DNA from: Thiobius zoothamnicola
GTDB taxonomy: Bacteria; Pseudomonadota; Gammaproteobacteria; Chromatiales; Chromatiaceae
Length of the DNA: 64,000 nt
Assembly (NCBI GenBank): GCA_963678215.1
Contig: OY782758.1
Coordinates: 1,736,001 to 1,800,000, forward strand
Direction of reading: 5' to 3'
Shown here: positions 44,339-54,261 of the stretch, piece after piece
How positions within the stretch are numbered: position 1 is the stretch's first letter
How the letters are laid out: the number at the start of each line of letters is the position of its first letter
Made by a program: the position numbers and the translations under genes
Notes under the pieces: model-generated
Told to the model about the DNA's origin: nothing
What the model saw: only the letters and a program-made list of their open reading frames with translations
The model's database searches: none

Positions 44339-44504
44339 GGATTTCTCCTCTTTAAATTAAAGTGTTGCAGTGAAAGTTACTCAGGAAAACAAACCACAAT
44401 CATCCTGTACCTTATTTTATTTATTGGCACAAGTGACCAATGTAATTTAAGGGCCAAGTCGCATAAACTGCGAAGTTTATAAATACTTTCAGTTATGCAT
44501 TAAC

Positions 44505-45377
44505 ATGCAGGAAAATCGTTTACTTGTTGGCGCTCTTTACATTATCGCCGCCGAATTGATGTTTGTCAGCATGGGCGCAAGCGTACGTCAAGCATCGGTT
44601 GAGTTAAATAACTCAATGATCGTATTTGCGCGTAATGTCGTTGGACTGCTTTTCGTGTTACCCATACTATTACGTTTGGGCGTCAGTAGTTTATACACTA
44701 AACTGCCGCACCTGCATTTGTTACGTGGTTTTGCTGGCACCGGCGCAATGTACTGCTTTTATTATGCAATTGCACGCATGCCAATGGCAAATGCGATGTT
44801 ACTGAAGCTGAGTGCCCCGTTATTCATGCCATTGATTGCGTTGTTCTGGCTAAAAGAGTCACTGACTTTACGATTAGTTTGGGTCCTCGCCATTGGTTCT
44901 AGTGGTGTTGCGGTAATTCTTGCGCCAGATTCAGGTGTGATCAACCCCATTGCGCTAGTCGCGCTCACTGGTGGATTGCTCGCTGCGCTTGCCAAAGTGA
45001 CCGTACGCCGCCTTTCTTATACAGAAAAAGCCAGCTTAACCGTCTTTTATTTTGCGCTAAGTGGTTTAATCATCTCTTTACCGCCATTGTATTGGTTTTG
45101 GCAAACGCCTGATTTAGAAACCACAGGATGGTTGCTTGCGGTTGGATTATTCGCCACGGCAGGACAACTGCTGATGACGCGCGGCATGGCTTATGCACCG
45201 GCGGGTCAACTTGGCCCATTTACTTTTTTCGCTGTCATATTCGGCGCGATTTACGGCTGGTTATTTTGGAATGAGAGCCTGACTGCGACCACTTTGGTCG
45301 GTGCGACTTTAATTCTTGCTTCCGCATTCATCAATGCATTCAGCCGAAATAAAAATGCCTCACCGATAGGTTCATGA
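44505..45377 (+). CDS. EamA/RhaT-type transporter
   Basis: A 290-residue membrane protein with ten predicted helices in two EamA repeats (LRGFAGTGAMYCFYYAIARMP; GQLLMTRGMAYAPAGQLGPF). The segment LKLSAPLFMPLIALFWLKE is typical of S-adenosylmethionine or drug/metabolite DMT carriers. The substrate is unknown. It is convergent with ctpA and transcribed alone. Confidence 0.88.
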   Translation: MQENRLLVGALYIIAAELMFVSMGASVRQASVELNNSMIVFARNVVGLLFVLPILLRLGVSSLYTKLPHLHLLRGFAGTGAMYCFYYAIARMPMANAMLLKLSAPLFMPLIALFWLKESLTLRLVWVLAIGSSGVAVILAPDSGVINPIALVALTGGLLAALAKVTVRRLSYTEKASLTVFYFALSGLIISLPPLYWFWQTPDLETTGWLLAVGLFATAGQLLMTRGMAYAPAGQLGPFTFFAVIFGAIYGWLFWNESLTATTLVGATLILASAFINAFSRNKNASPIGS

Positions 45378-45414
45378 GTAGTCCGTTGTTTTCTGAATAT
45401 CTTTGTAAGTGAAT

Positions 45415-45441
45415 CCGCATGTCGTCGCCGACGATATGCGG
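45415..45441. terminator. hairpin between convergent genes
   Basis: CCGCAT and ATGCGG, plus inner TCGTC and GACGA, form an 11-bp stem with one mismatch and a GCC loop. It lies between the EamA gene and ctpA. No T-run follows on either strand, so it is at best a weak bidirectional stop or 3'-end stabiliser. Confidence 0.4.
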
Positions 45442-45484
45442 CTAATGCAAAAATGGTATTTCCGGGAGCCAAAGTTTGTAAATT

Positions 45485-46759
45485 TTAGTCCGCGTGCAAA
45501 ATGACCAAACCCTTCAATAAATTCAGTGCTTGGCTCAATACATAATCATCCTGCGTCGAGATTTCATCTTGCCCGATTACGCCGACAGGATTTTTATGAC
45601 TTTCCGGATTAGTGAGATGGCCAGCAAGGTCAGCTTCCTTCAGTGCCGTGGTTTCTTCATCTGCCGCACTGACCGTGATGTTCACCAGTTCAATATCCGG
45701 CTTAATGCCTTCAGCCTGAATGGAGCGGCCATTCGGCGTAAAATAACGCGCCGTCGTCAATTTTATCCCGGTGGTTTCGTTAACTGGCACAATGGTTTGC
45801 ACCGAGCCTTTGCCAAAGGTCCGTTGTCCCATGATTACGGCTCGACGATGATCCTGTAAGGCACCAGCGACAATCTCTGAAGCGGAGGCTGAGCCACCAT
45901 CAACCAAAACCACCATGGGAGCACCTTCCAGCACATCATCCGGCACCGCCTTGAAACGCAATTGCGAATTTTTCGTGCGGCCTTCCGTGTAAACGATGGC
46001 ACCTTCTGTCAAGAAGGCGTCGCTTACCGTCACCGCCGCATTTAATACTCCGCCGGGATTATTACGCAAATCCAAGACCAAGCCTTTTAATGCGTTATTC
46101 GCTTTGCGTTTCAGTACGCCAATGGCGACTAACATATCGTCTGGTGTGGGTTGCTGAAAGTGGGATAAACGGATATAACCGAACCCATCCGCCAGCATAC
46201 GGTGTTTGACGCTGTTGGTCTTAACGATTGCTCGACGCAGTTTAACTGCGAAAGGTTTTTCCCTCCCGTCTCGCAGGATGTGCAACAAAACTTCGCTGCC
46301 AGGTTCGCCCCGCATCAGGCTGACGGCCTCGTCCAGAGTCATCCCTTTGACAGATTGTTGGTTGATGCGAATAATCAGATCGCCTGCCAGTATGCCTGCG
46401 CGTTGCGCTGGCGTATCATCAATCGGCGCGATGACTTTGACAAAACCGTCTTCTATGCCGATTTCAATCCCGAGGCCACTGAATTCACCACTTGCTCCGG
46501 TCTTAAGTTCTGCGAATTCCTCTTCGTCCAGGTAGCTGGAGTGAGGGTCAAGACCATGCAACATACCTTGTATTGCATCCTGCAGCAGTTTCTTGTCATC
46601 GACCGGTTCGACATAATCCTGTTTGATACGGGCGAAAACTTCGGCGAAAGCGCGTAATTCTGTCAGCGGTAATGGATCGGCTTTCTGGTTTTCAGCCTTA
46701 GCGGGTGAAAGATAAACTGCCGCCAGCACGACCAAAATCGAAAGGATGTTGTGTTTCAT
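45485..46759 (-). CDS. ctpA: carboxy-terminal processing protease CtpA (S41)
   Basis: A 424-residue periplasmic protease with an N-terminal signal peptide (MKHNILSILVVLAAVYLSPAKA). A PDZ domain (GLGIEIGIEDGFVKVIAPID, then AGILAGDLIIRINQQ) precedes the S41 core. The catalytic Ser is in VDGGSASASEIVAGAL and the Lys is in GQRTFGKGSVQTI. It can trim lipoproteins, murein hydrolases or PII-like targets. It lies 11 bp after envC, giving the common gpmI-envC-ctpA order. Confidence 0.93.
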   Translation of the reverse strand: MKHNILSILVVLAAVYLSPAKAENQKADPLPLTELRAFAEVFARIKQDYVEPVDDKKLLQDAIQGMLHGLDPHSSYLDEEEFAELKTGASGEFSGLGIEIGIEDGFVKVIAPIDDTPAQRAGILAGDLIIRINQQSVKGMTLDEAVSLMRGEPGSEVLLHILRDGREKPFAVKLRRAIVKTNSVKHRMLADGFGYIRLSHFQQPTPDDMLVAIGVLKRKANNALKGLVLDLRNNPGGVLNAAVTVSDAFLTEGAIVYTEGRTKNSQLRFKAVPDDVLEGAPMVVLVDGGSASASEIVAGALQDHRRAVIMGQRTFGKGSVQTIVPVNETTGIKLTTARYFTPNGRSIQAEGIKPDIELVNITVSAADEETTALKEADLAGHLTNPESHKNPVGVIGQDEISTQDDYVLSQALNLLKGLVILHAD

Positions 46760-46770
46760 GTGATGACCGT

Positions 46771-47961
46771 TTAACCAACTTTGCCGTTAGATAACTGTTT
46801 ACACCACCTGGACGGGTTGACCGCGCGCCCGTTATGCCGGATGGCGAAGTACACGCCGGACTGTTTTTGTCCGCCAGTGCTGCCCACTTGAGCGATAAAC
46901 TCACCCGATTCAACCCAATCGCCTACTTCCTTGAATAAACTTTGATTGTGCCCATACAACGACATGTAACCATCGCCATGGTCAATGATTAATAGTAACC
47001 CAAAACCTCTGAACCAATCGGCGAATGCCACTCTGCCGTGATAGGTCGCACGAACTTCCACTCCTTCATTGGCGTTGATGATAACACCATCCCAGCGCAG
47101 CTTACCGATTTTCGGCGCGCCGAAGTGCTGCAGAATAGGCCCGTTCACCGGCCAGTCCAATTGACCTTTCAGATTGGCGAATTTTTCACCTTGTGACGGG
47201 GGCGCTGCCACATCCGCCAGTGCTTGATGCAACTCATGCAGTAACTTTTCCAGGTATTCGGCATCATTGCGCAAGCGTTGCAACAGAACGTCCTGTTGGG
47301 CCAGTTCAACATCCAGGCGCCGCACGATTCGACGCCTCGCCTGCTGTGCTTGTTCAACGGCGTTTTTTTCTGTTTCTTGTTGTTTACGTATCTGTGTCAG
47401 TTGGGTAGTTTGGTCAGCGATTTGGCGGCGCGTGTCTGCCAGTTCGGCAACCTGCTGGCGTAATCTTTTCAGGCGGTTGATGCGTTCGCGATTCAAGTAA
47501 TTATAGTAGATCATCATGCGACTGACTGCGCCGGGATCTTCTTGATTCAGCAGAAGTTTGATCCTTTCCTGACGACCCATCGCATGAGCCGCGCGAACTT
47601 GACGCGCCAGTATATGGCGTTCTTCCCGCAAGGCGGCTTGTTGAATCACGCGTTGCGCATCCAATTGCTGCAAATGTTGTTGTTTTTGCTGTTCTTGAGT
47701 CGATAAATCACGTAGGCGCAGGATAATACGGCTAATGCGTTGCTCGCTGGTACGTAATGCTTTGTTGGCAGTATTGCGCGCGTCACGCGTGGTTTTGATC
47801 TGTTCTTGCGTCGATTGGATATGCTGACGCAGTTGGGTCAAGGCTCGACGATATTCTTCGGGGTCTTGGTGGGAGGAGGTGTCCAGTTTATTAGCTGCGT
47901 GCAATACAGCAGATGTCAAAAGGAAGACGCTGCACCAAGATGTAAAATGCTGAATCCGCAT
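46771..47961 (-). CDS. envC: murein hydrolase activator EnvC
   Basis: A 396-residue periplasmic activator of cell-division amidases. A signal peptide (FTSWCSVFLLTSAVLHAA) precedes a 230-residue coiled coil. The C-terminal LytM domain is degenerate: the zinc His is Trp (LRWDGVII) and the H-x-H is lost (SGVYFAIRHNG), as in true EnvC, which activates amidases but does not cleave. I start at MRIQHFTSW, giving a normal signal peptide; the longer frame begins upstream in non-homologous sequence. Confidence 0.92.
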   Translation of the reverse strand: MRIQHFTSWCSVFLLTSAVLHAANKLDTSSHQDPEEYRRALTQLRQHIQSTQEQIKTTRDARNTANKALRTSEQRISRIILRLRDLSTQEQQKQQHLQQLDAQRVIQQAALREERHILARQVRAAHAMGRQERIKLLLNQEDPGAVSRMMIYYNYLNRERINRLKRLRQQVAELADTRRQIADQTTQLTQIRKQQETEKNAVEQAQQARRRIVRRLDVELAQQDVLLQRLRNDAEYLEKLLHELHQALADVAAPPSQGEKFANLKGQLDWPVNGPILQHFGAPKIGKLRWDGVIINANEGVEVRATYHGRVAFADWFRGFGLLLIIDHGDGYMSLYGHNQSLFKEVGDWVESGEFIAQVGSTGGQKQSGVYFAIRHNGRAVNPSRWCKQLSNGKVG

Positions 47962-48061
47962 GCGCGGGAAGAGTCCACAGCTTCCCAGAGTTTGACTCTT
48001 TGTTTCATGCCATGAAATCCAAGGTCGCCGACAAGCCCTTCCAATCAACATGCGGCAAGTA

Positions 48062-49600
48062 TCAACTGGGCTTTTCCAGCAACGAGTGCCCAGTCATTTC
48101 GGTCGGCTTGGACAGTCCCATCATCTCTAGCAAAGTTGGTGCAATATCACACAATGCGGCATTGTGTTGTAAACTGACTGCCTGATCGCCCACATAAATC
48201 AAAGGTACCAGGTTTGTTGTATGTGCCGTGTATGGCTGATCAGCCTCATCATCATGCATTTGTTCGGCATTGCCATGGTCCGCCGTGATTAATAATTCGC
48301 CGCCTGCTTCACGCACCGCTTCGCTGACCCGGCGAATGCAGGCATCTAAAACTTCTATTGCTTTTACCGCTGCCGCATAATTGCCAGTATGACCAACCAT
48401 ATCGCCATTCGCATAGTTACAGATAATGGCGTCGAACCGGTCACTTTTGATGGCCTCAACCAACTTATCCGTCACTTCATAGGCACTCATTTCCGGTTGC
48501 AAATCATAAGTTGGCACCTGTGGCGAAGGCACCAAGATGCGCTGTTCCCCTTCATTTGGTGCTTCCACTCCACCATTGAAAAAGAACGTGACATGAGCGT
48601 ATTTTTCTGTTTCCGCAATGCGTAACTGGCGCAATCCCAGTTTGGCGATATATTCACCGAAAGTATTGTCTAAACGTTCCGGCGGGTAAGCCACGGGAAT
48701 ATCAAATGCTTTGTTATATTCAGTCAAAGAAACATAACAACCCATTTCAGGTCGGTTTTGGCGTGCAAAATCACTAAAATCCGGATCAATAAGCGCTTGA
48801 GTGATTTGACGGGCGCGATCTGACCGGTAGTTCATATTGATCACCACATCACCATCCTGAATGCCAACTGGTTCTCCAATCAGAGTCGGCTGAACGAATT
48901 CATCGGTCTCATCACGAGCGTAAGCCGCCTGTAAAGCGGCTTGAGGGTCCGGATAATGATGTTCAGCCTGTGCTTGAACCATCATGTGGTAGGCTTTGGC
49001 GATGCGATCCCAACGACGATCCCGGTCCATCGCGTAATAACGTCCAATCATGCTTGCCATGCGGCCAGCGCCTAGTTCAGCAAAAACCTGCTGTATCTTC
49101 AGTAAGGAAGCTTCCGCAGACTTCGGTGGGGTATCTCGACCATCCAGAAATGCATGCACGTAAACCTGATCAGCACCGCGTTCGACTGCTAACTTCACCA
49201 TCGCATGAATGTGCTCTTCGTGGCTATGTACCCCGCCAGGAGAAAGCAGGCCAAGAATATGCACCGCTTTATGTTGTGCGATCGCCATATCCACAGCATT
49301 GGTTAGTGTTAAATTGGCATAAAAAGAACCTGTGCGAATGGAGCGGTTGATGCGAGTGAATTCCTGGTAAACAACCCGCCCGGAACCCAGATTAAGGTGC
49401 CCAACTTCTGAATTGCCCATTTGACCACCGGGTAAGCCGACAGCGGCTCCGGATGTTCGCACGCCAGTATGAGGATAATTCATCCATAAATGGTCCCAGG
49501 TCGGCGTGTTAGCAGATCGAATGGCGTTCTGTTCCGTACGGTCGCTCATGCCCCAACCATCCATGATCAATAAAACAGCGGGTTTGATTTTTTTATCCAT
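48062..49600 (-). CDS. gpmI: 2,3-bisphosphoglycerate-independent phosphoglycerate mutase
   Basis: A 512-residue, manganese-dependent mutase of lower glycolysis. The phosphoserine is in GNSEVGHLNLGSGRVV, and the metal ligands are in LIMDGWG, NYANGDMVGHTG and ITADHGNAEQM. Start at MDKKIKPAVLL matches the family. It heads gpmI-envC-ctpA with a 100-bp gap to envC. Confidence 0.96.
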   Translation of the reverse strand: MDKKIKPAVLLIMDGWGMSDRTEQNAIRSANTPTWDHLWMNYPHTGVRTSGAAVGLPGGQMGNSEVGHLNLGSGRVVYQEFTRINRSIRTGSFYANLTLTNAVDMAIAQHKAVHILGLLSPGGVHSHEEHIHAMVKLAVERGADQVYVHAFLDGRDTPPKSAEASLLKIQQVFAELGAGRMASMIGRYYAMDRDRRWDRIAKAYHMMVQAQAEHHYPDPQAALQAAYARDETDEFVQPTLIGEPVGIQDGDVVINMNYRSDRARQITQALIDPDFSDFARQNRPEMGCYVSLTEYNKAFDIPVAYPPERLDNTFGEYIAKLGLRQLRIAETEKYAHVTFFFNGGVEAPNEGEQRILVPSPQVPTYDLQPEMSAYEVTDKLVEAIKSDRFDAIICNYANGDMVGHTGNYAAAVKAIEVLDACIRRVSEAVREAGGELLITADHGNAEQMHDDEADQPYTAHTTNLVPLIYVGDQAVSLQHNAALCDIAPTLLEMMGLSKPTEMTGHSLLEKPS

Positions 49601-49891
49601 ATGCAATCTGTTTCAGGCTGTGCCTGAGTTCACCTCTATGATTAATCGATAATTTGGGTCAGCCATCCCAAAATGGGCCGAATTAAACCATTTTATCCAA
49701 CAACACGCCATAGAGATAAAAGCCCGTGTCTTCAGGGTTGTCGTCAATCAAACAGGGGCGAAAAGCGTCATAAAATGCATTATCCGATCAGTCCGTCAAA
49801 ACAAATATTACCTATCCACACATCTTGAAGCATAAGCAGCCACATTAAACTAAAATGATTACCCGGCACTTTATTCATTGATTCTTAAATT

Positions 49892-49999
49892 ATGCGCCTC
49901 TGCTTCGTTATACTTGTCTGCTTGCCTTTACTGATATCCGCAGGTTGTGGTAACAAAGGTCCTTTGGTATTGCCAGACAAAACCCAAGAATCCGCTTAA
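49892..49999 (+). CDS. lptM: LPS translocon maturation lipoprotein LptM (YifL)
   Basis: A 35-residue lipoprotein, easily missed. The signal and lipobox are LPLLISAGC, followed directly by GNKGPLVLPDK, the core of the YifL/LptM family. LptM helps the LptDE translocon to form correct disulfides. It ends 9 bp before lysA, the usual neighbour, and is surely cotranscribed. Confidence 0.9.
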   Translation: MRLCFVILVCLPLLISAGCGNKGPLVLPDKTQESA

Positions 50000-50008
50000 A
50001 AATAAACT

Positions 50009-51259
50009 ATGGACCATTTCAATTACCATGGCGACGAGTTATTCGCTGAAAATGTCTCCTTGCGTTCTGTCGCTGAGGAATTCGGCACACCTTGCTACGT
50101 CTATTCCCGGGCGACTCTAGAGCGCCATTGGCGGGCTTTCGATCAAGCATTCTTCGATAGAAAACATTTAGTTTGCTATGCTGTTAAAGCCAATGCCAAT
50201 CTTGGCGTGCTGAATGTGTTCGCCCGTCTGCATTCGGGGTTTGATGTCGTCTCAATTGGCGAGTTGGAAAGAGTGATCGCGGCGGGTGGGGATCCGAAAA
50301 AGGTCGTGTTTTCTGGTGTTGGTAAGCAGGCTTATGAAATGTGTCGGGCATTGGAGGTTGGCATCCATTGCTTTAATGTTGAATCCATTGCTGAGTTAAA
50401 ACGCTTGAACGAGGTTGCGGCTGAGCTGAATAAAAAAGCGCCTGTATCTTTACGTATTAACCCAGACGTTGATGCGAAAACCCACCCTTATATCTCCACA
50501 GGATTAAAAGAAAATAAATTTGGCATCAGCTACGAGGATGCCATCAGTGCCTATGATCTGGCGCAAACATTACCGCATATCCACATATCTGGGATTGATT
50601 GCCACATTGGTTCGCAATTAACGGAGATTGCGCCTTTCATGGATGCTTTGGAGCGTATTTTGGCATTAGCCAAACGCTTGGAGCAACGGGGTATACAGAT
50701 TTATCATCTGGATCTGGGAGGCGGCTTGGGCGTTCGTTATCAAGAAGAAAATCCCCCTCAACCCACTGAGTATGCAACGGCTTTAAATACTCGCTTGGCA
50801 GGCTTGCCATATCAAATATTGATTGAACCAGGCCGGGCCATCGCCGCTAATGCAGGAGTTTTGCTGACTCGGGTGGAATACCTGAAACATGGCAAGAGCA
50901 AAAATTTTGCCATTGTGGATGCGGCAATGAACGATTTGGTTCGCCCAGCTTTGTACGATGCTTGGCAAAATATCATTCCGGTGCGACGCGATATATCGGG
51001 AGATCGTCAGTCTTATGACGTAGTTGGTCCTGTTTGTGAAACGGGTGATTTTTTAGGTAAAAACCGCTCACTGTGTTTGCAAACTGGAGACTTATTGGCA
51101 GTTCGATCCGCCGGTGCTTATGGTTTCACGATGTCATCTAACTACAATACTCGACCACGGGCTCCGGAAGTGATAGTCGATGGTGAAAAAGCTTGGCTGG
51201 TGCGTCGTCGGGAAACGATTGCTGAACTGTTGCAAAATGAGCAACCATTACCTGATTAG
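50009..51259 (+). CDS. lysA: diaminopimelate decarboxylase
   Basis: A 416-residue PLP enzyme that makes lysine from meso-diaminopimelate. The PLP lysine is in LVCYAVKANANLGVL. Further signatures are GVGKQAYEMCRALE, SGIDCHIGSQLTEI, LDLGGGLGV, EPGRAIAANAG and the dimer-site CETGDF. It follows lptM in the same unit; dapF, often next, is not present. Confidence 0.96.
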   Translation: MDHFNYHGDELFAENVSLRSVAEEFGTPCYVYSRATLERHWRAFDQAFFDRKHLVCYAVKANANLGVLNVFARLHSGFDVVSIGELERVIAAGGDPKKVVFSGVGKQAYEMCRALEVGIHCFNVESIAELKRLNEVAAELNKKAPVSLRINPDVDAKTHPYISTGLKENKFGISYEDAISAYDLAQTLPHIHISGIDCHIGSQLTEIAPFMDALERILALAKRLEQRGIQIYHLDLGGGLGVRYQEENPPQPTEYATALNTRLAGLPYQILIEPGRAIAANAGVLLTRVEYLKHGKSKNFAIVDAAMNDLVRPALYDAWQNIIPVRRDISGDRQSYDVVGPVCETGDFLGKNRSLCLQTGDLLAVRSAGAYGFTMSSNYNTRPRAPEVIVDGEKAWLVRRRETIAELLQNEQPLPD

Positions 51260-51283
51260 AGGCCAGCCATACGCCAACAAACC

Positions 51284-52324
51284 TTACAACACCCAAGCTG
51301 GGTTTAACTGATCTGTAGGCAATGGTTGTACGGAAAAACAACGTTTCTCTTGTTGCGCATTGACATATTCGATATCAACCCAATCAGCCTGCCTGCCCTG
51401 ACTATAACGGGCCACAATGCGTGCAGCGAACTGAATATCATCCTCATCCGTCACGCCATCAAGTAAAGTGAATGGCCCAGCGTGGCTGGTCGTGGTGATA
51501 TACGGATATTGACGGCGATAACCCCGAAGGAATTTCCCTTCACCTTCTTCACGAGCGATGATCAGTTTGTAGGCAGGCTGCGGACGAATATGCCGTCCCA
51601 CTTTGAGCAACATGATATCGTCCAACTCATAGTGCTTGTCGCCGCGTGCGCGCCAAAGATCAGTCAACTTCACCGAGTATTTCTGATCGGTCAGAAAGCA
51701 ACACCCGCCAGCTGGCTGTGCATAATCGTTAAAACCAAACTGTTTGGCCAAAGCCATTTGAGGTTTCCGGCTGCGTCCAGAGAAATCATATAGCGCATCA
51801 CGTTTCACCCAGCCTTCGCGTTCAGGCAAAGTTGGCGGTAGACGCTTGGCGCATAAAGGACGTAATAGTCGATCTTCAATACCGGCATCCCGCTGGATGA
51901 TTGGCAAGGTCTCTTTACGTTGAGACTTTGGGCGCTGACCAATAACCTCGCCTGTAATGACAAAATCAAACCCGTTAGTTTCAATCCATTCCCTGGCTTT
52001 ACGCACCATAAAAATTTTACAATCTAAACATGGGTTTAAGTTTGCGCCATAGCCATATTGCGGATTGAATACGATTTGTTTGTATTCTTCCACAATATCG
52101 ACAATGTGTAATTTGATGCCCAATTGTTCGGCTGACCAGAGCGCATTATTCCGTTTGGGTTTAGCGCGATCTTTTTTGCGAATCGCATGAGTGTGGCCTT
52201 CCACGCAGAATCCAGTATAAAAATTGATGCCTTCAACCTGTATGCCTTGCGTCTGGATTGCCCGGGCCGCCAGCAAAGAATCCAGACCGCCAGAGAGCAA
52301 AGCCAATGCTTTACGTTGGGCCAT
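51284..52324 (-). CDS. PP-loop ATPase, MnmA/ThiI-like sulfurtransferase
   Basis: A 346-residue ATPase. The PP-loop is LALLSGGLDSLLAAR. Two cysteine pairs stand out: NPCLDCKIFMVRKA, at the position where MnmA has its catalytic Cys, and QPAGGCCFLTD. ITGEVIGQRPKSQRKETL is the conserved segment for tRNA thiolases. The C-terminal third (PQPAYKLIIAREEGEGKFL) matches a domain often found in sulfur-relay proteins I cannot name exactly. It may thiolate tRNA or another cofactor. It is not canonical MnmA, which is longer and has other motifs. It converges on lysA. Confidence 0.75.
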   Translation of the reverse strand: MAQRKALALLSGGLDSLLAARAIQTQGIQVEGINFYTGFCVEGHTHAIRKKDRAKPKRNNALWSAEQLGIKLHIVDIVEEYKQIVFNPQYGYGANLNPCLDCKIFMVRKAREWIETNGFDFVITGEVIGQRPKSQRKETLPIIQRDAGIEDRLLRPLCAKRLPPTLPEREGWVKRDALYDFSGRSRKPQMALAKQFGFNDYAQPAGGCCFLTDQKYSVKLTDLWRARGDKHYELDDIMLLKVGRHIRPQPAYKLIIAREEGEGKFLRGYRRQYPYITTTSHAGPFTLLDGVTDEDDIQFAARIVARYSQGRQADWVDIEYVNAQQEKRCFSVQPLPTDQLNPAWVL

Positions 52325-52602
52325 AAATATCCCTCATCAAATAATCAGCACATTAATGATAAAACTTGCTCGCACTATTATCCATTTTGTCTTGTGAGCC
52401 AACAGTTGCTTGATTCAAGCGACCAGAGCCATGAATTCAGCCCAGTGATTGGCTACTCAATAGTTCTGGATTTAGAATAGCGGGCATTTCCATCATCCTG
52501 CATGTCACAATAACCAGCTCTGATCGGACCAGCATACTTACGATTTTGCCCTGCCAGCTATCGCCTGTATATCGACATAGCGTCAATAAACTGGAGCTTT
52601 TA

Positions 52603-53451
52603 ATGAACTTATTCAGAATTCAACTTTTACCCGTGGCGTTATCGCTAGGTCTCTCTTTACCGCTGTATGCCAATAGTCCGGCGACTATGCCTGCACCTCA
52701 ATCGGTATATCCATCGTTGCCTGAGCAATCCATGTATGCGCCGATTCCTCAGCCGACTGCCAGTACGGGATCCGTATCGACTGCGGAACGATCGACCAGT
52801 ATATATGGATATCCTGGCCAAGTGCCTGCTGGCCCAGCTTATGCGCCAATGCCAGGTGATGCGTCATCCATGCCGCCAATGCACGCTGATTACTCTGCGG
52901 AACCCTATGCTTATCCGGCATATCCCTATGTTGCGCCCGGGTATGGTGATGCCCAGTGGATGCCTAATCAGGCCAGTCAACCATTTGGTGGTTTAGGTCG
53001 TGACTTTCTTAGTGGTGAGAGCCCATTCACTAACCCTGTGGGTAATGATGGTTATTGGGCTAACCCTAACTTTCGTCCTTGGCGCTCAGGCCCGTTTGAA
53101 CGCAAGCGTTGGGGCAATCATCCAATGAACAATATGCCGTGGGGGAACTTCCCGGGTTGGGGCGATGGCTTTTTCGGCGGATTCGGTCCAGATAATTGGG
53201 AAGGCATTACGCCTTGGGGTAATAACGTGCCTTTCCGCTGGATAGATCCGGCTGAGCCGCGTGAATCCATTGCCAATATGTGGGATGACGCGATCAATAC
53301 GCCGAATAGCGCTGGGCGGATGCCGCCAGGTTGGACCGCGCCCTATATCAGTGTTCCCAACCCTGTTGATGTCGCTGATGAATTTGAACGGAATGCGCGC
53401 AACTTCCCAGAAGAAATGAACAAAATGATTGATATTGGCGAGGATGATTGA
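52603..53451 (+). CDS. exported Trp/Gly/Asn/Pro-rich protein, sulfur-globule-like
   Basis: A 282-residue secreted protein. A signal peptide (MNLFRIQLLPVALSLGLSLPLYA) precedes a Pro/Tyr/Met-rich half. A Trp/Gly/Asn/Pro-rich core follows (RWGNHPMNNMPWGNFPGWGD, then FFGGFG and ITPWGNNVPF), and an acidic helix ends it. Composition and W-G-N spacing recall the proteins that coat sulfur globules in purple sulfur bacteria and relatives. I do not recognise the exact family, and structural proteins of other kinds can look alike. A GGAG sits before the ATG. It is monocistronic, just upstream of an IS630. Confidence 0.6.
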   Translation: MNLFRIQLLPVALSLGLSLPLYANSPATMPAPQSVYPSLPEQSMYAPIPQPTASTGSVSTAERSTSIYGYPGQVPAGPAYAPMPGDASSMPPMHADYSAEPYAYPAYPYVAPGYGDAQWMPNQASQPFGGLGRDFLSGESPFTNPVGNDGYWANPNFRPWRSGPFERKRWGNHPMNNMPWGNFPGWGDGFFGGFGPDNWEGITPWGNNVPFRWIDPAEPRESIANMWDDAINTPNSAGRMPPGWTAPYISVPNPVDVADEFERNARNFPEEMNKMIDIGEDD

Positions 53452-53629
53452 ATGCTATTGAAGTGCTGAAATGCGCTGATTCTTTTTAGTTGTCTAAGGT
53501 GAAGAAAGTGGCGTGTAGTCGGGCGATATCACGCCGTTTTTCAATGCAGATAGTAAGGGATAATGTCATCTTTTGACGATGTTATCGAAAGACAAGACAT
53601 TCGGTAATAAGTACCCGCACAATAATAAC

Positions 53630-54261
53630 TTACGTTTTGAGTTGAAAGTGAGCAAATTGGATTCGGACATGCTGGCCGACGGTGGAGAAGACCCGGTTGA
53701 CGGCATAGAACAAGTCATCGGGGGTTTGGTAGTCCAGAGGCCGAAGCCAGCCTTCTTTCACTTCCTTCCAAAAGCGTTCAATGATGTTGTAGTGAGGCGA
53801 ATAAGGCGGCAGGTAGTAGATGAACAGGTTGCGTTGTTGCCATGACTGCAGACAGGCCTGAAAGGCTTTCGAGGTATGGATGCTGGCGTTGTCGAGTACG
53901 ACGACGGTGGGTTTGGCGGCATCGGCGGCCAAGCGATCCAGACATTCAATGACATCGGCGGTGGTGACGGCATGGGAAAACGCGCGATACCGCAACCGGT
54001 TGTCTCGTGAAAGCAGGCCAAAGTAGCTTTGGCTCTTGCCCCGCTGAGCCGGGATGCATACGTCTTCATCTTTGAATTGCCAGCCATAGGGCACATACCC
54101 TTGTTCCGAAACCGCCGTTTCGTCTCCGTAGAACAAGTCGATCTGCCCCAGCTCCGCTTGCTGTTCCAGCAAGGCCAGTCCAGCTAGACGGACCTGGGCG
54201 AGTTCAGGATCGGGCTGTTGTTTGGGGCGCCGCCGGATGCGTTTCCAGGAGCCGCCAAGTG
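53630..54261 (-). CDS. IS630 transposase, catalytic part (-1 frame)
   Basis: The catalytic DDE domain of the transposase, read in the -1 frame after the shift point near 54265. The acidic residues are in DLFYGDETAVSEQGY, VVVLDNASIHTSKA and YNIIERFWKEVKEG. It has no own ribosome site, so it is made as a fusion with the upstream half. The open frame extends to 54799 only because of overlap with OrfA in another frame. Confidence 0.88.
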
